A DNA stretch of 64,000 bases from Stenotrophomonas maltophilia (GTDB lineage Bacteria; Pseudomonadota; Gammaproteobacteria; Xanthomonadales; Xanthomonadaceae). Both the position numbers and the translations under genes were made by a program. The stretch spans positions 248,001 through 312,000 of the forward strand of contig NZ_LT906480.1 in the NCBI RefSeq assembly GCF_900186865.1, in the 5' to 3' direction. This document shows, piece by piece, positions 8,952 to 17,163 of this stretch. Every line of letters begins with the position of its first letter. The first letter of the stretch is position 1. The notes beneath the pieces were generated by a model that worked only from the letters and a program-made list of their open reading frames with translations, was not told the origin of the DNA and did no database searches.

Positions 8952-10733
8952 TTACGCCATCATGGCCCGCGGCCCGTGCTGCTGGGTCTGCTGGTCGATC
9001 TTCTGCTGCTCGCGCTGCTGATCGCTCACCTGCAATGCCCGCTCGCTGTTTTCCTGCACGCTCTGGCGCATCGCGTCCGCCGTCGATACCGGCGCGGTAT
9101 TGCGGTTCAACGCGCTTTCGTCGTGCAGTGCATTGGCCTGCACCGCGCGCGCCATCGAGCCATCCTGGTTCAGCTCAACGCGATCAACCCGGTACAGGCC
9201 GGCACGTGCAGCTTCCACGGTAAGCGCAGCGGCCAGCTTCTCGCTGTGCTCGCCGGAGGGCAGGCCACGCGCTTCCTCGGCGAACTTCACCTGCACCAGG
9301 GTCTCGGTGTACAGCCAGTTCTGCGGGCTGCGCGGGTCGGACATCGGGTACACCGTCTCGCGCGCAGGCTCGGCCGCGGCCTGCGGTTCCGGGGTGTTGC
9401 CCTGTGCCTGCGCACGCTGCTGCACTTCATTGGCCAGCGCCTGGCGGGTTTCCGCATCGGCAATGCCGGTCGCGGGCAGGCCATGCTGCTGCTGGAAAGC
9501 GTTGATCGCATGGCGGCTGCCACCGCCCAGATAGCCATCGCTGCCGATGGCCTGGCCCTTGGCGTCGGTCAGCCCCAGCGCGGCCAGGTTGCCCTGGAGT
9601 TCGCGCGCGTCGCGGTCGATCGCGGCCAGCGTGGCTGGCCCGGCCTTGCCGTCCACCGGGTCCAGGTTGTGTGCGCGCTGGAAGTCTTCCACCGCCTTGC
9701 GGGTGGTGGCATCGAAGCGCCGGTCCGGATTCAGCGTCTGCTGGCCGCCAGCACTGGCATAGCCCAGCGTGACCAGATTGCTCTCCAGCTTCAGCACGTC
9801 ACGGCCGCTGGACCCTTCCTTCAACGTCTGCGAACCGGCCTGCTGGCGCGGTGCGCCGATCTGGTCCAGCGCCACCTTGATGTCCGCATCGTTGTGCTCA
9901 CCGGCGGGCGAGTAGTCGCGGCTGCTGACCTTGGCATGGGCGCGGTCCATTGCGTCCTTGTTGTTGGCGTAGGCATTTTCGTAGCGCACGGCGATGTCGC
10001 CGGCCTTGGGCGCGTCGAAGTACTGGTAGGTCTCGCGGATCTGCCCGGCCTTCGCGCGCAGCGTCTCGTAGTCACCGCCTTCTTCCAGCACCTTCTGCAG
10101 CTTGGGCAGCTGGCTGGGCAACTGGTTGGCGGTCTTGGCGATCAGGCTGATCGCTTCGAAGCGGTTTTCCTCGGCGATGCCGCTGCCGTGTGCGTCCACC
10201 ATCGCCATGCCGATCCGGGTGGCGTTGCGCACCTGCGGGTAGTCGATGTTCGCGTGGATCCACTGCTTGCCCTCGGCCGAACCGGCCCAGGCGTTGATGC
10301 TGTCGCGCGTGTTGGTATCGATGAACTGGATCGAGCTGCGCCCGCTCAGGCCATTGCCGTGGCTGAGCAGGTCGCGGCGCAGGTCGGCGTGGTCCTGGGT
10401 GAAGGGCAGGTTGTGCGCCTTGGCATAGGTGCTGGCCTGATCGATCACGGCGTCGACATAGGTCGTCTCGCCCGCCTTCAGTGCGTGGCCGTCGATGGCG
10501 CCCAGCGCCCACTCGCCGCGCTGGCCGAAGTCGACCTGGATCGCGCCCAGGCTGTAACCGCTGTTCTGCGCGACTTTGTTCACCGTGCCCCAGTGCGGTT
10601 CGGTCACGCCCTGGGTGATGCCGGCGATGGCCAGATGGTAGGAGGCGGGACCCCCTTCGGTACCACGGCCGACGGCGAAATACACGGCGCCGGAGGTGGC
10701 ATCGAGATCATGGGTATCGATGTTGGTTGGCAT
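8952..10733 (-). CDS. Putative X-type T4SS antibacterial effector (peptidoglycan-targeting, XVIPCD tail)
   Basis: This 593-residue protein has three parts. Residues 1 to about 290 form an uncharacterised N-terminal region (GYSLGAIQVDFGQRGEWALG) likely to be the lytic domain. Two peptidoglycan-binding repeats follow at about 306-369 (GSSGRDVLKLESNL...DGKAGPATLAAI) and 377-431. The C-terminal part (about 461-593) has DPRSPQNWLYTET, RVDRVELNQDGSMARAVQAN and QSVQENSERALQ and ends in a Gln-rich tail. That pattern matches XVIPCD, the domain by which Xanthomonad T4SS effectors bind VirD4. There is no signal peptide, as expected for a T4SS substrate. The immunity candidate lies immediately upstream. 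Confidence 0.82.
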   Translation of the reverse strand: MPTNIDTHDLDATSGAVYFAVGRGTEGGPASYHLAIAGITQGVTEPHWGTVNKVAQNSGYSLGAIQVDFGQRGEWALGAIDGHALKAGETTYVDAVIDQASTYAKAHNLPFTQDHADLRRDLLSHGNGLSGRSSIQFIDTNTRDSINAWAGSAEGKQWIHANIDYPQVRNATRIGMAMVDAHGSGIAEENRFEAISLIAKTANQLPSQLPKLQKVLEEGGDYETLRAKAGQIRETYQYFDAPKAGDIAVRYENAYANNKDAMDRAHAKVSSRDYSPAGEHNDADIKVALDQIGAPRQQAGSQTLKEGSSGRDVLKLESNLVTLGYASAGGQQTLNPDRRFDATTRKAVEDFQRAHNLDPVDGKAGPATLAAIDRDARELQGNLAALGLTDAKGQAIGSDGYLGGGSRHAINAFQQQHGLPATGIADAETRQALANEVQQRAQAQGNTPEPQAAAEPARETVYPMSDPRSPQNWLYTETLVQVKFAEEARGLPSGEHSEKLAAALTVEAARAGLYRVDRVELNQDGSMARAVQANALHDESALNRNTAPVSTADAMRQSVQENSERALQVSDQQREQQKIDQQTQQHGPRAMMA

Positions 10734-10775
10734 GTCTTACATCCTTGTGCAGTCAGAGGGTCTGCCCCTCAAGGG

Positions 10776-11195
10776 TCAGTCCAGCAGCTGCAGATACTTC
10801 TGCAGCTGGTCGGCACGCGCGCTCAGGCGCATCACATCGTTCAGCTCGCCCTGCAGGTTGCCGGGCTGCGAATCGTCGTACAGCGCGGTATCCAGTTCGC
10901 CATCGCGGCTGCGCGACTGCAGCCACGCGCGCTGGGCATTCACCAGCTTGGTCTTCTTTGCGCCAGTCAGCTTTGCCTGCAGCTGGCGGTAGGCCTGGTT
11001 CAGGCGCTGGTCCTGGCGTGCGCTTTCCGAGGTCAGGCAGGCGGCCTGCTCGATCGCACCCTGTGCCTTGTCACGGCAGGTGGTGAAGGTCGGGCTCAGC
11101 CCGGTGGCAGCCGGTGCTGCGGTTGCCGTGCCGATGGCCAGTACGGCGACCGCCAGCGCGGTGGCGAGGGTCCTGCTCAAACGCTTGTGCTGCAT
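10776..11195 (-). CDS. Putative periplasmic immunity protein (LprI/DUF1311-like, X-Tfi)
   Basis: This 139-residue secreted protein has a clear signal peptide (LATALAVAVLAIGTATAAPA) and a mature domain of the lysozyme-inhibitor LprI / DUF1311 type (CLTSESARQDQRLNQAYRQLQAKL). It probably protects the periplasm from the effector gene 42 bases downstream. Two adjacent ATGs follow GGAG; the second (11195) has the better spacing. An in-frame GTG at 11207 overlaps the ribosome site and is disfavoured. Pairing of DUF1311-type proteins with XVIPCD effectors is known in Xanthomonadaceae; the specific pairing here is inference from adjacency. Confidence 0.78.
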   Translation of the reverse strand: MQHKRLSRTLATALAVAVLAIGTATAAPAATGLSPTFTTCRDKAQGAIEQAACLTSESARQDQRLNQAYRQLQAKLTGAKKTKLVNAQRAWLQSRSRDGELDTALYDDSQPGNLQGELNDVMRLSARADQLQKYLQLLD

Positions 11196-11442
11196 CATCT
11201 GCTCCACACGTCCAATCCATTGCGAGCGACGGACTATAACGGCGTCAATATTTCGTCGTCGTCAACGAATCGCGACAACTGTGACCGGTTGCCCGTCATT
11301 GTGGGTTGGCGCCGCCCGGCCTGCGGACGGCCCTCGGGCCCGGGCGCCGCAGCGCTATCCGGGCGCCAGCCGCCGCCATTCAGCCGAGCGGTGTAAACTA
11401 TTGATCTCACTGGCAATGCCAGTCTCCACGATCAACACCCCG

Positions 11443-11538
11443 ATGACGTCCGCCACCGCCCGTTACGCTGATTCCCTGCGCCTGTCCGTTGCCCCGATGA
11501 TGGACTGGACCGACACCCATGCCCTACAAGGGTTGTGA
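11443..11538 (+). pseudogene. Stranded 5' end of host dusA at attL
   Basis: An ATG opens a 31-codon frame, MTSATARYADSLRLSVAPMMDWTDTHALQGL, whose central part is the start of DusA (compare LSVAPMMDWTDRHCRVF at 44869). After the 18-bp att core the sequence switches to phage DNA and the frame ends. It lies in the same orientation as dusA, 33 kb away. This is what integration inside dusA codons 10-25 would leave behind. Confidence 0.93.
11497..11514 (+). repeat. attL core
   Basis: ATGATGGACTGGACCGAC, identical to 44883-44900 and coding for MMDWTD of DusA in both places. Flanks on either side differ by several silent changes, so the core is the likely crossover segment. Confidence 0.9.
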
Positions 11539-11586
11539 AGGCATTGGCACAATAATGGCACGGGCTGTGTGCGTTAGACTCCGAAG

Positions 11587-11611
11587 AAAGCCGCCTTTCG
11601 GCGGCTTTTTC
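11587..11611 (+). terminator. Terminator at the left prophage end
   Basis: AAAGCCGCC-TTTC-GGCGGCTTT followed by T-rich sequence. It can stop transcription entering from the stranded dusA promoter, and on the other strand it terminates the early operon just after its last gene (stop at 11618). Confidence 0.85.
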
Positions 11612-11617
11612 GTTGGT

Positions 11618-11857
11618 TCACGATGCGCGTGCTTTTCGTTGGTCGTCCCACCAATCGGCTACGTCGCGGGTGTCGTAGACCTCCCCGATACGGGGTGGCA
11701 GAAGGCCCGCGCTGTGCTTGTTGGCCATGGTCTTCATGGTTGATGACGGGAAAAAGGCGTCACGCAACTGCTCAACGGTGAGGGTTGCCCCGAACTGGCC
11801 GAACAGCATCCAGAACGTGCCGAACCCACCTCCACCTGCCGTTCCGGGCGCTGCCAT
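11618..11857 (-). CDS. Small phage protein, possibly PrtN/AlpA-like DNA-binding
   Basis: A 79-residue protein, last gene of the early operon. The segment TFWMLFGQFGATLTVEQLRDAFFPSSTMKTMANKHSAGLLPPRI...DVADWWDDQ has the helix-turn-helix-like layout of small phage regulators such as PrtN or AlpA. The resemblance is weak and no function is claimed. The ATG overlaps the upstream stop (TAATG). A much longer frame reaches back to 12010 but would be alanine/proline-rich read-through of the gene before it. Confidence 0.6.
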   Translation of the reverse strand: MAAPGTAGGGGFGTFWMLFGQFGATLTVEQLRDAFFPSSTMKTMANKHSAGLLPPRIGEVYDTRDVADWWDDQRKARAS

Positions 11858-12126
11858 TAACCTGTCCCCCCAACCAGCCGCAGCTGCAGCTGGGGTGCGG
11901 GCGCCGGCAGAGGCGTCGCCGGTTGCACCACCTGCAGGCCGTGTTGCTTGTGCCAATGTGCCCACGCCAGGTCGAACGACGGATGCTTTGCAGTGGTGCT
12001 GCAACGGCATTCGATCAGGTGGCCACCGCCTGCGCCCTCACGGCGTAGATCATGGATGTACCTGGCTTTGTGGCCCGCCGCGCATGCGGGGAGCGTGCGC
12101 GGAGGTGACTTCTGCTGTTGCGTCAT
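11857..12126 (-). CDS. Small phage protein with a zinc-ribbon-like region
   Basis: An 89-residue protein with CAAGHKARYIHDLR...GGGHLIECRCSTTAKH...WAHWHKQHG. Two Cys-containing elements and several His suggest a small metal-binding module like those common in phage early regions. The C-terminal 25 residues are proline-rich. Its ATG overlaps the stop of the truncated methylase (ATGA) and its stop overlaps the next start, so it is translated in a coupled chain. Confidence 0.6.
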   Translation of the reverse strand: MTQQQKSPPRTLPACAAGHKARYIHDLRREGAGGGHLIECRCSTTAKHPSFDLAWAHWHKQHGLQVVQPATPLPAPAPQLQLRLVGGTG

Positions 12127-12314
12127 GCGACCACCTCGCCGTCAAGGTCGTTGTAGATCTCCACGCCGCTGCGCGGTTTGGTAAGCAAGACGCCCGCAGC
12201 GCCGCCGAAGGGCTCCACATAGATGCGATGTGCGGGCAGATGCTGGTTCACCCATGGCGAAACCCTGAACATTCCACCGTGATATCGAAATGCCGGTGCA
12301 GCAACTTTAGTCAT
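12123..12314 (-). pseudogene. N-terminal fragment of a D12-class (Dam-type) DNA adenine methyltransferase
   Basis: The 63 residues FRYHGGMFRVSPWVNQHLPAHRIYVEPFGGAAGVLLTKPRSGVEIYNDLDGEVV match the first part of Dam-like enzymes, including the S-adenosylmethionine motif (YVEPFGGAAG). The frame then ends in a TGA overlapping the next ATG. The target-recognition domain and DPPY motif are missing. The neat ATGA junction suggests the truncated form is kept as a gene, perhaps as a DNA- or SAM-binding peptide; loss of function is the simpler reading. An alternative ATG lies five codons upstream. Confidence 0.75.
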
Positions 12315-12501
12315 GGTCGCTCGCCTCATTGACGTTGCTGCAGGCGGCGCACGGCGCCGCTAGCGCTGCAGCAACGGCTGCGATGTACGCGCCCTGGCCC
12401 AAGGGGCTGGTGCCTGCCAGGATGCCGCCGGCGACGTGAGGCAGGCCGGCACTCTCAAACTCGGCAGCTAGGAACTGACGCGCCTTGTCCAGGTCAGCCA
12501 T
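12307..12501 (-). CDS. Small phage early protein
   Basis: A 64-residue protein (MADLDKARQFLAAEFESAGL...AAVAAALAAPCAACSNVNEA) with an amphipathic N-terminus and a CAAC pair near the end. No family is recognised. It overlaps its neighbours by 8 bases on both sides. Its start codon is embedded in a 16-base sequence repeated at the 12893 junction. Confidence 0.55.
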   Translation of the reverse strand: MADLDKARQFLAAEFESAGLPHVAGGILAGTSPLGQGAYIAAVAAALAAPCAACSNVNEASDHD

Positions 12502-12718
12502 TGGCCACCCCGCTAGACAGCTTCACACCGCAGAACGGGCAGTAGGTTGGTGCTACGGCCCAGGGCGAATGGCCGCGCTTCTTCTCCACCGCCTTGGTGG
12601 CGATGGTTACCGTGGAGCTGACGGCGTCGCCCAGGAAGAAGGAACGGGAAAGCCGTGTGTTCGCACCAGCCTCAGCCAAGCGCTGGTCGATCTTGTCCAT
12701 GCAATCGCACGCACTCAT
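12494..12718 (-). CDS. Small phage early protein with CxC and CxxC pairs
   Basis: A 74-residue protein beginning MSACDCMDKIDQRLAEAG and ending YCPFCGVKLSSGVANG. The C-terminal CPFCG knuckle with the N-terminal CDC suggests a small zinc-binding protein. The ATG at 12718 overlaps the upstream stop. It ends in VANG-stop, the same ending as the gene at 12893. Confidence 0.6.
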   Translation of the reverse strand: MSACDCMDKIDQRLAEAGANTRLSRSFFLGDAVSSTVTIATKAVEKKRGHSPWAVAPTYCPFCGVKLSSGVANG

Positions 12719-12900
12719 GCGGCACCTCCGGCGCGGCGCACCGCCATGGGGGCGCGGCGGCGCAGCGCCTGCGGGATCTGGCCCACGGCCAGGCCGCTGT
12801 GCCGGCGGCGGGCAGGGCGTGTCTGCCAAATCTTGAGCAGGGTGGCGCCGGCGACCGGCAGCAGCACGCACATGACCAGCAGGGCGACGAAATCAGCCAT
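12715..12900 (-). CDS. Small single-span membrane protein
   Basis: A 61-residue protein with one N-terminal transmembrane segment (MADFVALLVMCVLLPVAGATLL) and an arginine-rich tail (RRRHSGLAV...LRRRAPMAVRRAGGAA). The orientation is probably N-out. It overlaps both neighbours. A role in superinfection exclusion is possible for such phage proteins, but nothing in the sequence proves it. Confidence 0.55.
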   Translation of the reverse strand: MADFVALLVMCVLLPVAGATLLKIWQTRPARRRHSGLAVGQIPQALRRRAPMAVRRAGGAA

Positions 12901-13318
12901 TGGCCACCTCCCGCGCGGCTTGGGCAACCACCTTGGAGCTGGCCTTTGCACCCGGAAGCATGTTGGCTACCGCGAACGGAAAGGGGAGCCGGTCAGCGAA
13001 TGCGGCCAGCTCGGCCGAGATCCAATCTGCCTCGTCAGAGAAGTGTTCATTTCCCCTGGCCAGAACCCATCCCGCTGAGCTGCCTTTCCGCCGCTCGAAC
13101 ACGCGCTGGGCGACCTTCTGCCCGCCCATGTCCAGTTGGGCGGTGGCGATCACCTGGTTGTGGGTGATCCGCAGCGTGATGGTGGCGCTACAGTCGCGGT
13201 CTTGGGCCGCATCGAATCCACACAATCCCCCAGCCGTGCTAGCCTTTGCCGCTGGTCCGGTGCCGGAATCCTGCGGAAATGCCTTGGTGTGGTCGGTACT
13301 GCCGATCATGTCGTGCAT
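12893..13318 (-). CDS. Phage early protein of unknown function
   Basis: A 141-residue soluble protein starting MHDMIGSTDHTKAFPQDSG. A beta-rich middle (CSATITLRITHNQVIATAQLDMGGQKVAQRVFERRKG) is followed by a helical end. I recognise no family. The start lies behind the strong CAGGAGAGAACC site that recurs three more times in this operon, so it is expected to be well translated. Confidence 0.6.
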   Translation of the reverse strand: MHDMIGSTDHTKAFPQDSGTGPAAKASTAGGLCGFDAAQDRDCSATITLRITHNQVIATAQLDMGGQKVAQRVFERRKGSSAGWVLARGNEHFSDEADWISAELAAFADRLPFPFAVANMLPGAKASSKVVAQAAREVANG

Positions 13319-13394
13319 GGTTCTCTCCTGAACTTCGTTGGTGGATGGCCTTGGGGTCAGAGGTGGTGCTCTGCCCGCCGGACCGCTGTTGCGC

Positions 13395-13673
13395 TTACTT
13401 CTTGAAAACCCAGCACCTCACAGTGCTGCGTCGGATGCGGCTCCTAACCGCTGAAATGCGAACAAATCGAGGGCAAGTGCGGACGGCATCGAGAAGCGCT
13501 TTGCCCGCCGGCAGCTGGACTCCCAGGCGGCGTGCTTCTGTCCTGATTTCCGGCATGCAAATGCCAAGGTGATCGGAGTCACCTATGTGATTTCCCACGC
13601 CCCGCGATTCCAGCCCTTGGGTGACTACCTGCCAGAACGCGTCCAGTGCCGTGACGTGCTTCGAGACGGTCAT
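13395..13673 (-). CDS. Phage early protein sharing its last eight residues with the primase
   Basis: A 92-residue protein (MTVSKHVTALDAFWQVVTQGLESRG...). Its ATG overlaps the primase stop (ATGA). The final residues, VRCWVFKK, are identical to the end of the primase upstream, although the rest is unrelated. No family is recognised. Confidence 0.6.
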   Translation of the reverse strand: MTVSKHVTALDAFWQVVTQGLESRGVGNHIGDSDHLGICMPEIRTEARRLGVQLPAGKALLDAVRTCPRFVRISAVRSRIRRSTVRCWVFKK

Positions 13674-16366
13674 TTCTTGAACACCCAGCAACGCACTGCC
13701 ACGCCACCGCCAGTGCTGTTGGTCTTGATGGCGCTGTTCACCGTCAGATTCGTATCGACCAGCTTGTAGCGGCGGGAATCGCGCAGGTACGCACGGAGCA
13801 ACTTCAGATCCGCCACTGGTTGGCTGTGGTGCGCTGCCTTGGCGATGAAGTCGTTGAGATTTACGGCGATGCGCTGCGGGTCCCGAGAGTGATTGACCAC
13901 GGGGCGCTCGCCATTGCCGAGGCTCTCCAGGTACTCGTAGGCTTCCCAGAATTCATTGACCAAGGGATGGTCTGCGCTGACGGCCGATTGGCGTTCCATT
14001 GCCATGGCAACCAGCGCCTTACGCGTGGCCGTTACCATATCTTCGGGAATGTCGATGATCAGGCGAAGCCCATCCAGCAGAGCCAGCATCTGGGAGTGGT
14101 TCTTGATGAGGCGTTCCATGCGCAGATCCTTGTTCTCGCGCAGCTTGGCCTCGTAGAAGCGCACCCGCTCGCCGAACTTCTCCATCACCTGCGCCTCTGC
14201 CCGCACCGCCTTGATGAGGAAGTGGCTCAGATCCTCGACCTGCAGCGCGTTGAGGTTGTCTGCCGCCAACCGGCTTTCGGTGGTGGCATTGGGCTTGCGG
14301 AAATGCAGCTTGACGATACGCGTCATGATCGCTTCGCTGGCGTCCACGGCGGCATTCTGGCTGATGACGATCGTTCCCCGGAATGGCGGCTCGTAGGTCT
14401 CGTTGCCGCCGTTGCGCACGCCACGCGTGGCTAGCGTGCCGCCACCGTAATAGTCCTTCAATTCGTCCCATTCAAAGGACTTGGCGTGCGCCTTGTCGGG
14501 CGCATCGCGGTCAGCTTCCAACAGCACCACCGGCATGCCCGAGGTCTGGCCCATTGCGCGAGCGCGACCCGCCTTGGATGACTTGGCCGGGTCGAAGCCT
14601 TCGTAGTCGCTGCGAGCCAGCAGCTTCCACAGGAACGTCAGCAGCGTGGTTTTACCTGCGCCGGCCTCGCCGGTAGCCTCCAAGAACGGAAAAGACTTGT
14701 GCGCGGTGCGGATCTGGTTGGCGAACAGCGAGCCGAACCAGAACGTGAGCGCCACCATGCCGTTCGTGCCGAAGCACGTCCACAGCCACTGCAGCCATTC
14801 CGTCCGATAGGCTTCGTGGTCGCGCTGAATGTCCATGCGGATCGACCGCTGCGTGGTCTTGATTCGCAGCTTGGGGAACTCGAAGTAATCCTCGGCGTTA
14901 GCCATGGTGACTTCGCCATTGCGCACGGCCAGGTCGCCGAAGATGTATGCCTTGTGATCCGGGCTGTAGCCGACGAAATCGACCGTAGCCACGTCCTTGA
15001 TGCCGAACGTCTGAGCGTCCATCACCCTGTCCAGGTGCTTGCCGGTACCGCTGAACAATGCGCCCTGCGCAAGGCTCAGCAGGCGCTTCTTGAACTCGGT
15101 GGCGCTGGCGATCTGCGCGCCGGTAAACGTGCCCTTTACCGAGGGCGCATCGTGGGGGAAGTCCACGCGGAAGAAGTACCAGCTCTCGTCGGTGGCGTCG
15201 TGCTTCTGGAAGTAAAGGGCCTCGGGGTAGCAGTTGGCGATCTGGCGGATGGAGGCGCTCGCCCGCTGGATCTTGGACAGCTCCTCGGCTTCCAGTTCAT
15301 CTTCGCTGGCCAGGTCGCGGTCTACGGCGCGCTCGCGGCACAGCTTCTCGTAGCGCAGGGCGTCGAACTCGAACCAGTACAGGCGCGAGTTGTGTTCGAG
15401 GTGGAACTCGGTGTTTTTCTCGCGCTCATACATGATGAGGCCCTTATCCATGGCAGTACGCGCCAAGAGCAGCGCGCCGTTGTGCAGCGCCAGGTCGATA
15501 TCGGCCTGCCACTGGCTATCCCCATCTTCGGCAGCCTGTGCGCGCAGGTGCAGGTCGTTCCAATCGGTCTTCTTCTCGCCCGTCTGCTCAATCTGCGCCG
15601 CCTTACAGCGGTAGCCCAGCTTCTCGGCGCGGCGGATGTGCTTGGCGGTATAGCCACGTGCGCCGGGCTCGTTGTCCAGCGCCCACACCAGCACCGGAAG
15701 ATCGTTCGGGCGCGCGTCGCGCAGTTCCTTGAGGGAGAGTTCGGGATAGGCGTTGCTCGACATGGCGGCAACGGCGCAGATCCCGTGTTGCAGCAGGGCG
15801 ATAGCGTCGAAGATGCCCTCCACGATCCACACTTCGCGCGCAGTACGGAGCTGATCGAGCGCGGCGGCGCCCCACCACACCCCAGCGTAGCTCTCGCCAG
15901 GCGCGAACCGTGCCTTCATCTTGCCGAAGCGATGCGGGCGGTCGATCAGACGCTCCCACCAGCCGCCCTTCACCAGCGGGAATCGCACGGTGGCTGTGCC
16001 CTGGCGCTTGGCGCGGTCGTAGTAGTCCTCTTGCGTGTAGAGGCCCTGCAGCGGCTTCACATTGAAGCCACGGCCCGTGGCCAGATACGCATCTGCGGCG
16101 GCGTGCGGGGCCTGCGGCGTCTGCGGGTTGGACTTGGAATAGTCGTCGAACAGGTCGTCGTACAGGTCGCGCACACGCACTTCCTGCCCGCACTTGGCCT
16201 GCCGGCCGCAGCGCAGCACCCACGGTGTCTGGAAGCTGGTGTACAGCTCCTTCTTGCCGCAGTGCGGGCACTTGCCGCCGCGCATGTAGGGCGTGCCGTT
16301 GCGATGCTTGAGGCCATAGTCGCGCTCGATGCGCGACAGAACCTGCTGGCGGATTTCTTCCTGCAT
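13670..16366 (-). CDS. Phage primase-helicase (P4 alpha-like)
   Basis: An 898-residue replication protein. Residues about 33-60 form a zinc-ribbon (KCPHCGKKELYTSF...CGRQAKCGQ). A TOPRIM-type primase core follows with VWIVEGIFDAIALLQHG (about 181-197) and LVWALDNEPGARGY (about 226-240). The C-terminal half is an ATPase/helicase with Walker A GEAGAGKTTLL near residue 565 and LLEADRDAP as a possible Walker B. Such proteins start and unwind replication of P4-type elements, so this prophage probably does not use the P2 rolling-circle initiator. A 13-codon leader peptide lies just before its ATG. The C-terminus is VRCWVFKK, shared with the next gene. Confidence 0.88.
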   Translation of the reverse strand: MQEEIRQQVLSRIERDYGLKHRNGTPYMRGGKCPHCGKKELYTSFQTPWVLRCGRQAKCGQEVRVRDLYDDLFDDYSKSNPQTPQAPHAAADAYLATGRGFNVKPLQGLYTQEDYYDRAKRQGTATVRFPLVKGGWWERLIDRPHRFGKMKARFAPGESYAGVWWGAAALDQLRTAREVWIVEGIFDAIALLQHGICAVAAMSSNAYPELSLKELRDARPNDLPVLVWALDNEPGARGYTAKHIRRAEKLGYRCKAAQIEQTGEKKTDWNDLHLRAQAAEDGDSQWQADIDLALHNGALLLARTAMDKGLIMYEREKNTEFHLEHNSRLYWFEFDALRYEKLCRERAVDRDLASEDELEAEELSKIQRASASIRQIANCYPEALYFQKHDATDESWYFFRVDFPHDAPSVKGTFTGAQIASATEFKKRLLSLAQGALFSGTGKHLDRVMDAQTFGIKDVATVDFVGYSPDHKAYIFGDLAVRNGEVTMANAEDYFEFPKLRIKTTQRSIRMDIQRDHEAYRTEWLQWLWTCFGTNGMVALTFWFGSLFANQIRTAHKSFPFLEATGEAGAGKTTLLTFLWKLLARSDYEGFDPAKSSKAGRARAMGQTSGMPVVLLEADRDAPDKAHAKSFEWDELKDYYGGGTLATRGVRNGGNETYEPPFRGTIVISQNAAVDASEAIMTRIVKLHFRKPNATTESRLAADNLNALQVEDLSHFLIKAVRAEAQVMEKFGERVRFYEAKLRENKDLRMERLIKNHSQMLALLDGLRLIIDIPEDMVTATRKALVAMAMERQSAVSADHPLVNEFWEAYEYLESLGNGERPVVNHSRDPQRIAVNLNDFIAKAAHHSQPVADLKLLRAYLRDSRRYKLVDTNLTVNSAIKTNSTGGGVAVRCWVFKK

Positions 16367-16372
16367 GCCGTT

Positions 16373-16414
16373 TCAGCCTTGGCGAGCCGCAGACGCGGCG
16401 TGATGGTGGTGCAT
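16373..16414 (-). CDS. Leader micro-ORF MHHHHAASAARQG before the primase gene
   Basis: Thirteen codons opened by ATG seven bases after the strong site CAGGAGAGAACC and closed by TGA six bases before the primase ATG. It has the best ribosome site in the neighbourhood, whereas the primase start has none of its own. Translation of the peptide may therefore deliver ribosomes to the primase gene. Four consecutive His codons could make it sensitive to histidyl-tRNA supply; that is speculation. Confidence 0.45.
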   Translation of the reverse strand: MHHHHAASAARQG

Positions 16415-16430
16415 GGTTCTCTCCTGGCAT

Positions 16431-16458
16431 CCCCGGCGGCGGTGGTGCGCCGCCGGGG
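16431..16458 (-). repeat. Intercistronic hairpin, unit 1 (perfect 10-bp stem)
   Basis: CCCCGGCGGC-GGTGGTGC-GCCGCCGGGG. It lies between the antirepressor stop and the CAGGAGAGAACC site of the micro-ORF. Near-copies with the same neighbours occur at 17122 and 17215. It could uncouple translation or stabilise the processed mRNA; there is no T-run, so it is not a classic terminator. Confidence 0.8.
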
Positions 16459-16469
16459 CGGGTGGTACG

Positions 16470-17063
16470 TCAGGCGTTCAGGGGCAGCTTGCCTTGCGGG
16501 GCATCAAGGCTGTCCATGGGAAGCCCTATTGCGCGCATCTCTTCGTGCAGCAGGTGGGTGAATGCACTTCGCTCGCGTTGGTCGTTCAGGCCATCACGGG
16601 TCTTGGCCAGTGCGAGCAGGTCACGCAGGATTCCGTTCCGCCCGTTCTTCATGGCGATGCCTTGGGTTTCGTACCTGTGAAGTACCCCCGCCCATTCGAT
16701 CTGCAGCGCCAGAACCTGGTCAGCAGCGTCCCCATTACCGTTTGCCCGCATACGGTCGGTGCTGATGCGTGCCATGTACATGCGGGAGCGGTCGAGGCGG
16801 AGATATAGGACGCCTTCCGGGGGGGACTTAAGTCCCCCCAAACCGGCGATTGAGGGTGGTTCGAGGCGCGTGGCGCCGTACAGAATGGCGCTATCACCCT
16901 CTTGGAGGGCGCGGCGCGCACCCCGCCAGTCGATGCCGGCGAGGTCGGTCAGCGGCTTGGCCTCGACGTACTCGACACCTTCGTGCTCCACCACCATCAG
17001 CGTCAGGCCGTGGAAGTTTATGAAGTTGACGGCTCGCGTCGCGCGATCTTCTGTTTGTTGCAT
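16470..17063 (-). CDS. Phage antirepressor, P22_AR_N domain
   Basis: This 197-residue protein carries the P22 antirepressor N-terminal domain (NFHGLTLMVVEHEGVEYVEAKPLTDLAGIDWRGARRALQEGD). The helical second half (IRDLLALAKTRDGLNDQRERSAFTHLLHEEMRAIGLPMD) has no further motif. Such proteins inactivate a phage repressor and promote induction. Two in-frame starts each follow an identical CAGGAGAGAACC site: 17105 (MHPTTDSS...) and 17063 (MQQTEDRA...). The second matches the domain start. The two could give two protein forms. Confidence 0.8.
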   Translation of the reverse strand: MQQTEDRATRAVNFINFHGLTLMVVEHEGVEYVEAKPLTDLAGIDWRGARRALQEGDSAILYGATRLEPPSIAGLGGLKSPPEGVLYLRLDRSRMYMARISTDRMRANGNGDAADQVLALQIEWAGVLHRYETQGIAMKNGRNGILRDLLALAKTRDGLNDQRERSAFTHLLHEEMRAIGLPMDSLDAPQGKLPLNA

Positions 17064-17121
17064 GGTTCTCTCCTGTGAAATGGAACTGTCGGTGGTGGGG
17101 TGCATGGTTCTCTCCTGGCAT

Positions 17122-17149
17122 CCCCGGCGACGGTGGTGCGCCGCCGGGG
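17122..17149 (-). repeat. Intercistronic hairpin, unit 2
   Basis: CCCCGGCGAC-GGTGGTGC-GCCGCCGGGG, one mismatch from unit 1 and followed by the same CAGGAGAGAACCATGCA start signal. Unit plus signal is about 48 bases of near-identity to 16412-16460. Confidence 0.78.
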
Positions 17150-17163
17150 CGGGTGTGGTCGGT

